Positions 41,664-44,044 of a stretch of 44,044 bases of DNA are shown here, piece after piece. Source of the stretch: Gemmatimonadota bacterium (GTDB taxonomy: Bacteria > Gemmatimonadota > Gemmatimonadetes > Palauibacterales > Palauibacteraceae); the NCBI GenBank assembly GCA_029262175.1, contig JAJCZV010000043.1, forward strand, positions 1 to 44,044, read 5' to 3'. Position 1 is the stretch's first letter. Every line of letters begins with the position of its first letter. The position numbers and the translations under genes are program-made. The notes below the pieces were generated by a model that saw only the letters and a program-made list of their open reading frames with translations, was not told where the DNA came from and ran no database searches.

Positions 41664-41700
41664 GGGCGCCGTCGCGGTTTCGCTGACGGCGCCCTTTTCT
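41661..41700. terminator. bidirectional terminator between YtcJ-type and coiled-coil genes
   Basis: A perfect 13-bp stem, AAAGGGCGCCGTC (41661-41673) with GACGGCGCCCTTT (41685-41697), has an 11-base loop. It ends in TTTTCT on the plus strand and has AAA at the left arm, so it can serve both convergent transcripts. Confidence 0.9.
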
Positions 41701-41761
41701 TGGTGCTGGTTTCGGCCCGGCGTCATGCGCCGAGCCGACTTCCTGCCTATCGATTCACGGT

Positions 41762-42679
41762 CTATCGATCGCGGTGGATCCGAATGCTCACGGGGCTGTC
41801 GGCGCCGTCGCTCTTTTCGAAGAAGAAGTCGAAGTCGCCATCGAAGTCCAAGTCCCCGATGTCGAGGTTCTGTAGCTCCATGCCCTCTAGCTCGAGACCT
41901 TCGAAGTCAGCCTGGAGGTCGATCGTGAGGTTGCCCATCTCGTCTCCCAAACCCTCGAGGATCTCGCGCAGCTTCTCGAGACCCTTCCGCTTGAGCTTGT
42001 CCCGGTCCTCATCGGAAATATCGGCCCCGAGCTGCTCGAGTTGCATGAACTCGGCGGCGATCTGTGAGGCCACTTCGTTGATCTCTCCGACGGGGATCCG
42101 CTCGATTCGATCGACGCGCCGGCTCGAACGCTCGCGCATCTCCTGCCGGCGTTCTCGCAGACGCTGCACGCGCTCGACCTGACGCTCAGCTCGCTCTCGG
42201 TCGCGCTCTGCCCGCTCACGGTTCCGATCGAGCCGGCTACTGTGGCGCTCGACCTCGATCTGCGCCCGTCGACGCCACTGGTCCGACGAATGATCCTGGC
42301 TATCGAGGTGGATGACCACGTTGCCGTTCGATTCGCTACGCGTCCGGCGTACATGCTTGTGGCGGCGGCGATCACCCCGATGTGCGGAGGCGTGCCCCAT
42401 CCGGTCGAGTAGTCGCGCCATCACGCGCTCAGGCCCCTGGTGCAGGTGCTCGGCATTGTGCGCCGCGGCCCGGATTCTTCGGGCCGTGAAGTCCTGCGGG
42501 CCCGCAAGCAGAGCGGGCGGGCTCAGAAACTCGATCGCATCAGCGACGAATTCCAGCGATGCAGAGCTCGCTTGAGCGGGTCCGATCGCTCCGGTGGTGT
42601 GTGATAGGGCGGCCCAGGCGAACGTGACCACGGCCCAGGCGAAGACGGCAACGGCGGCGTGTCGGATCAGCTTCCTCAA
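41762..42679 (-). CDS. unrecognised exported Arg/Glu-rich coiled-coil protein
   Basis: A 305-residue protein from TTG 42677-42679 behind GGGAGCAGGA. An N-terminal membrane segment or signal (AAVAVFAWAVVTFAWAAL) is followed by a His/Arg-rich region (HRGDRRRHKHVRRTRSE) and a long highly charged helix (about 140-190) with repeated RERAERDRERAERQ and RLRERRQEMRERSS. The acidic helical C-terminus ends in alternating short strands (LELEGMELQNLDIGDLDFDG, then DFDFFFEK). No domain family is recognised. It is convergent with the YtcJ-type gene and probably located in the cell envelope. An ECF-type promoter candidate lies upstream. Confidence 0.72.
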   Translation of the reverse strand: MRKLIRHAAVAVFAWAVVTFAWAALSHTTGAIGPAQASSASLEFVADAIEFLSPPALLAGPQDFTARRIRAAAHNAEHLHQGPERVMARLLDRMGHASAHRGDRRRHKHVRRTRSESNGNVVIHLDSQDHSSDQWRRRAQIEVERHSSRLDRNRERAERDRERAERQVERVQRLRERRQEMRERSSRRVDRIERIPVGEINEVASQIAAEFMQLEQLGADISDEDRDKLKRKGLEKLREILEGLGDEMGNLTIDLQADFEGLELEGMELQNLDIGDLDFDGDFDFFFEKSDGADSPVSIRIHRDR

Positions 42680-42721
42680 CGTCCTGCTCCCACGGAGGTA
42701 GGGTTCGTTTGTCTGCCGGAT

Positions 42722-42747
42722 CTACGGCCGGCCAGCGCAAAAGGTTT
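42722..42747 (-). promoter_or_regulatory. candidate ECF-type promoter of the coiled-coil gene
   Basis: On the minus strand, AAACCTT (complement of 42741-42747) is followed, 16 bases after AAACC, by CGTAG (complement of 42722-42726). It is positioned about 45 bases before the TTG start. A second CAACCTT (complement of 42782-42788) lies upstream without a correctly spaced CGT (19 bases to CGTAT). Confidence 0.5.
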
Positions 42748-42799
42748 CGGATCTCCTTTATACGACAGGCCCCCGGCCAAAAAGGTTGTGTGCGCGATC

Positions 42800-44044
42800 C
42801 TAGTTTCCGGAGGGGCCCGTCCCGGAGACCTCGAGCAGCTGAATCATCACGGTTCCAGTGGCGTTTTCGATCATCGGACCCGGCTCCCCGGGCGAAAGCG
42901 CGAGCGTTTGGAGAAAAATGCGGACCCGGAGACCGTTTGCTTCTCCCTCGAAGCGGAGGGAATCACGCGGAAACGTATAGTTTCCGGGCGTTGACGAGGT
43001 GGCGCCTCGGGCCGCCCAGTCGAGAACGCGATCGAGGGGAAGCCGGACCCTCGATCGACCGTTGAGCCGTACGTCCAAGCCCAATCCGTCGAAGCCGACG
43101 CCCACGGCCAGGCTGTCGGCGACCTGAATCTCCTGGTTTGTCCCGAACGCGATGTTCGGGAGGACATAGTCGAATCCCGCGACAGGGAACGCATACTCCC
43201 CGTATTGTGAACTGTAATGGGTAAACTCTCCCGCACCAGGCATCAGACCATCGGCGGACGTGAGGGCCAAATGCGACATGACGAGGTGGCTACGCCGACC
43301 GGCCTCCGACCGCGTCAGGGAGGGCCCCAGGCCGTTGCCGATCGTATCGATCGTGGCGAGTTGTCCGTCAAACCAGCGGTCGATCGCCGAGCTGCCGTGG
43401 TGTTCGAACAGGTAGGACAGGATCTCGTTCGTCTGGCGCCAGTCGCCTCCGGATAATTCCGTCGGGCCGACGCTGACCCGGCCATCGACCAGGACTCCAT
43501 TGGTTTCGAATAGGCGTTCCAGCCGACCGACCTGGCTCGCGCGCGCCACGGAGTAGGCCGACCAAGGGCCGAGATAGGCGACGAGTCCCACGAGCGCGAG
43601 GCTGAGGGGGATCCCCTTGATTCCTCGCGATCGCGAACCCGCGTAGTACACGGCGGTGATCGCGAGCCACAAGGCGAGAATCGTCAGGAGGTAGCGGCGT
43701 TCGGTGATCCCGTATTGCTCGACGCGCTGCCAGATCGCCAGCAGCAACATCACGACGGAGGGAAGAATCGCGACCCAAAAGATGCGCGCATACCGGTCGA
43801 TCCAGCGGTGTTCCGATCGACCTCGTTCGGGGTGGATCAAAAGCAGCGACAGGATGCCCAGCGCGGCGAGGGCAGAAACCAAGTACCCGATCCAACCGCT
43901 CGGCCAGGTGCGAGTGATGAGGATCCGACCCAAATAAGCGGTGAGGATGACCAGGTAGACCGATACGAGCGGGAGAAGAACGTACTGAGCAAAGACGCGC
44001 AGCCCAGCCGGGTAGTCCATCGTCGTTTCCAGGGTGGCAAAACT
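42800..44044 (-). CDS. DUF4153 membrane protein, 5' end outside window
   Basis: The frame is open to the right edge of the window, reading SFATLETT before the first internal ATG at 44020, so the gene is truncated there; 414 residues are visible. Hydrophobic helices occupy the first ~170 residues, including FAQYVLLPLVSVYLVILTAY, which matches the middle of DUF4153 proteins, and YLGPWSAYSVARASQVGRLE, which is typical of the family. A soluble C-terminal region of about 240 residues follows, with short beta-rich segments. Full DUF4153 proteins usually have additional N-terminal helices. The family's function is unknown. Confidence 0.83.
   Translation of the reverse strand, partial: SFATLETTMDYPAGLRVFAQYVLLPLVSVYLVILTAYLGRILITRTWPSGWIGYLVSALAALGILSLLLIHPERGRSEHRWIDRYARIFWVAILPSVVMLLLAIWQRVEQYGITERRYLLTILALWLAITAVYYAGSRSRGIKGIPLSLALVGLVAYLGPWSAYSVARASQVGRLERLFETNGVLVDGRVSVGPTELSGGDWRQTNEILSYLFEHHGSSAIDRWFDGQLATIDTIGNGLGPSLTRSEAGRRSHLVMSHLALTSADGLMPGAGEFTHYSSQYGEYAFPVAGFDYVLPNIAFGTNQEIQVADSLAVGVGFDGLGLDVRLNGRSRVRLPLDRVLDWAARGATSSTPGNYTFPRDSLRFEGEANGLRVRIFLQTLALSPGEPGPMIENATGTVMIQLLEVSGTGPSGN

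Noticed and set aside
1..44044. Mobile element, prophage or tRNA genes
   Set aside because: No transposase, integrase, phage structural gene, CCA-ended cloverleaf or target-site duplication was recognised by reading; a tRNAscan/IS search would be needed to exclude them formally.

Overview
The window is GC-rich bacterial chromosome with tightly packed genes, many TTG/GTG starts, and convergent pairs separated by few or no bases. The gene content suggests a free-living, Gram-negative-type bacterium of the Gemmatimonadota or a close relative. It includes an Asp-box/VPS10-like secreted beta-propeller, three DUF4097 proteins around an ECF sigma/anti-sigma pair, several lipoprotein amidohydrolases, a lipoprotein of the atypical D-aminoacylase subfamily, an outer-membrane beta-barrel and a DUF4153 protein. 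This placement is an inference from gene content; no rRNA or tRNA gene was seen. No insertion sequence, phage region or CRISPR array was found.

Layout. 1-3.1 kb: 3' part of a large Asp-box propeller protein, then a small cupin. 3.5-4.8 kb: a DoxX-like membrane protein divergent from a PadR regulator with a small overlapping membrane-protein gene. 4.8-8.3 kb: a lactate-permease-family gene downstream of a DUF3667 zinc-ribbon membrane protein, divergent from an APH(3')-like phosphotransferase. 8.4-9.3 kb: an EamA exporter. 9.3-13.2 kb: an ECF sigma operon (sigma, anti-sigma, two DUF4097 proteins) divergent from a third DUF4097 gene. 13.2-19.9 kb: an addB-addA-like recombination helicase/nuclease operon. 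20.2-23.5 kb: an H-NOX-fold protein that lacks the heme ligand, a histidine phosphatase, a beta-CASP metallo-beta-lactamase RNA hydrolase and a LOG-family protein. 23.7-26.2 kb: an ABC-2 ATPase/permease pair and a Yip1-like protein. 26.2-28.6 kb: a PAS-GGDEF-EAL protein with a degenerate GGDEF site. 28.9-34.7 kb: gamma-glutamyltransferase, the D-aminoacylase-like lipoprotein, an SPFH/prohibitin protein and a double-PDZ secreted protein. 34.9-41.6 kb: a polysaccharide flippase, an amidohydrolase lipoprotein, a radical SAM protein of the PA0069/SplB-like type, a beta-barrel protein and a YtcJ-type amidohydrolase lipoprotein. 41.8-44 kb: an unrecognised Arg/Glu-rich coiled-coil envelope protein and the C-terminal part of a DUF4153 membrane protein.

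Most notable signal. The sigma operon and the divergent DUF4097 gene share a mirror-image promoter region. A palindrome, AAGGTTG-5-CAACCTT, supplies back-to-back -35 elements, and each is followed after exactly 16 bases by CGTCC. The same arrangement (AACCTT, with 16 bases between AACC and CGT) occurs, correctly oriented, upstream of the beta-CASP hydrolase and of the coiled-coil protein. This looks like a local ECF sigma regulon linking three beta-solenoid DUF4097 proteins, an RNA-processing-type nuclease and a novel envelope coiled-coil protein. Other points of interest are the heme-less H-NOX fold, a D-aminoacylase-like enzyme without its HxH metal motif, and short tandem duplications at the 3' ends of three genes.
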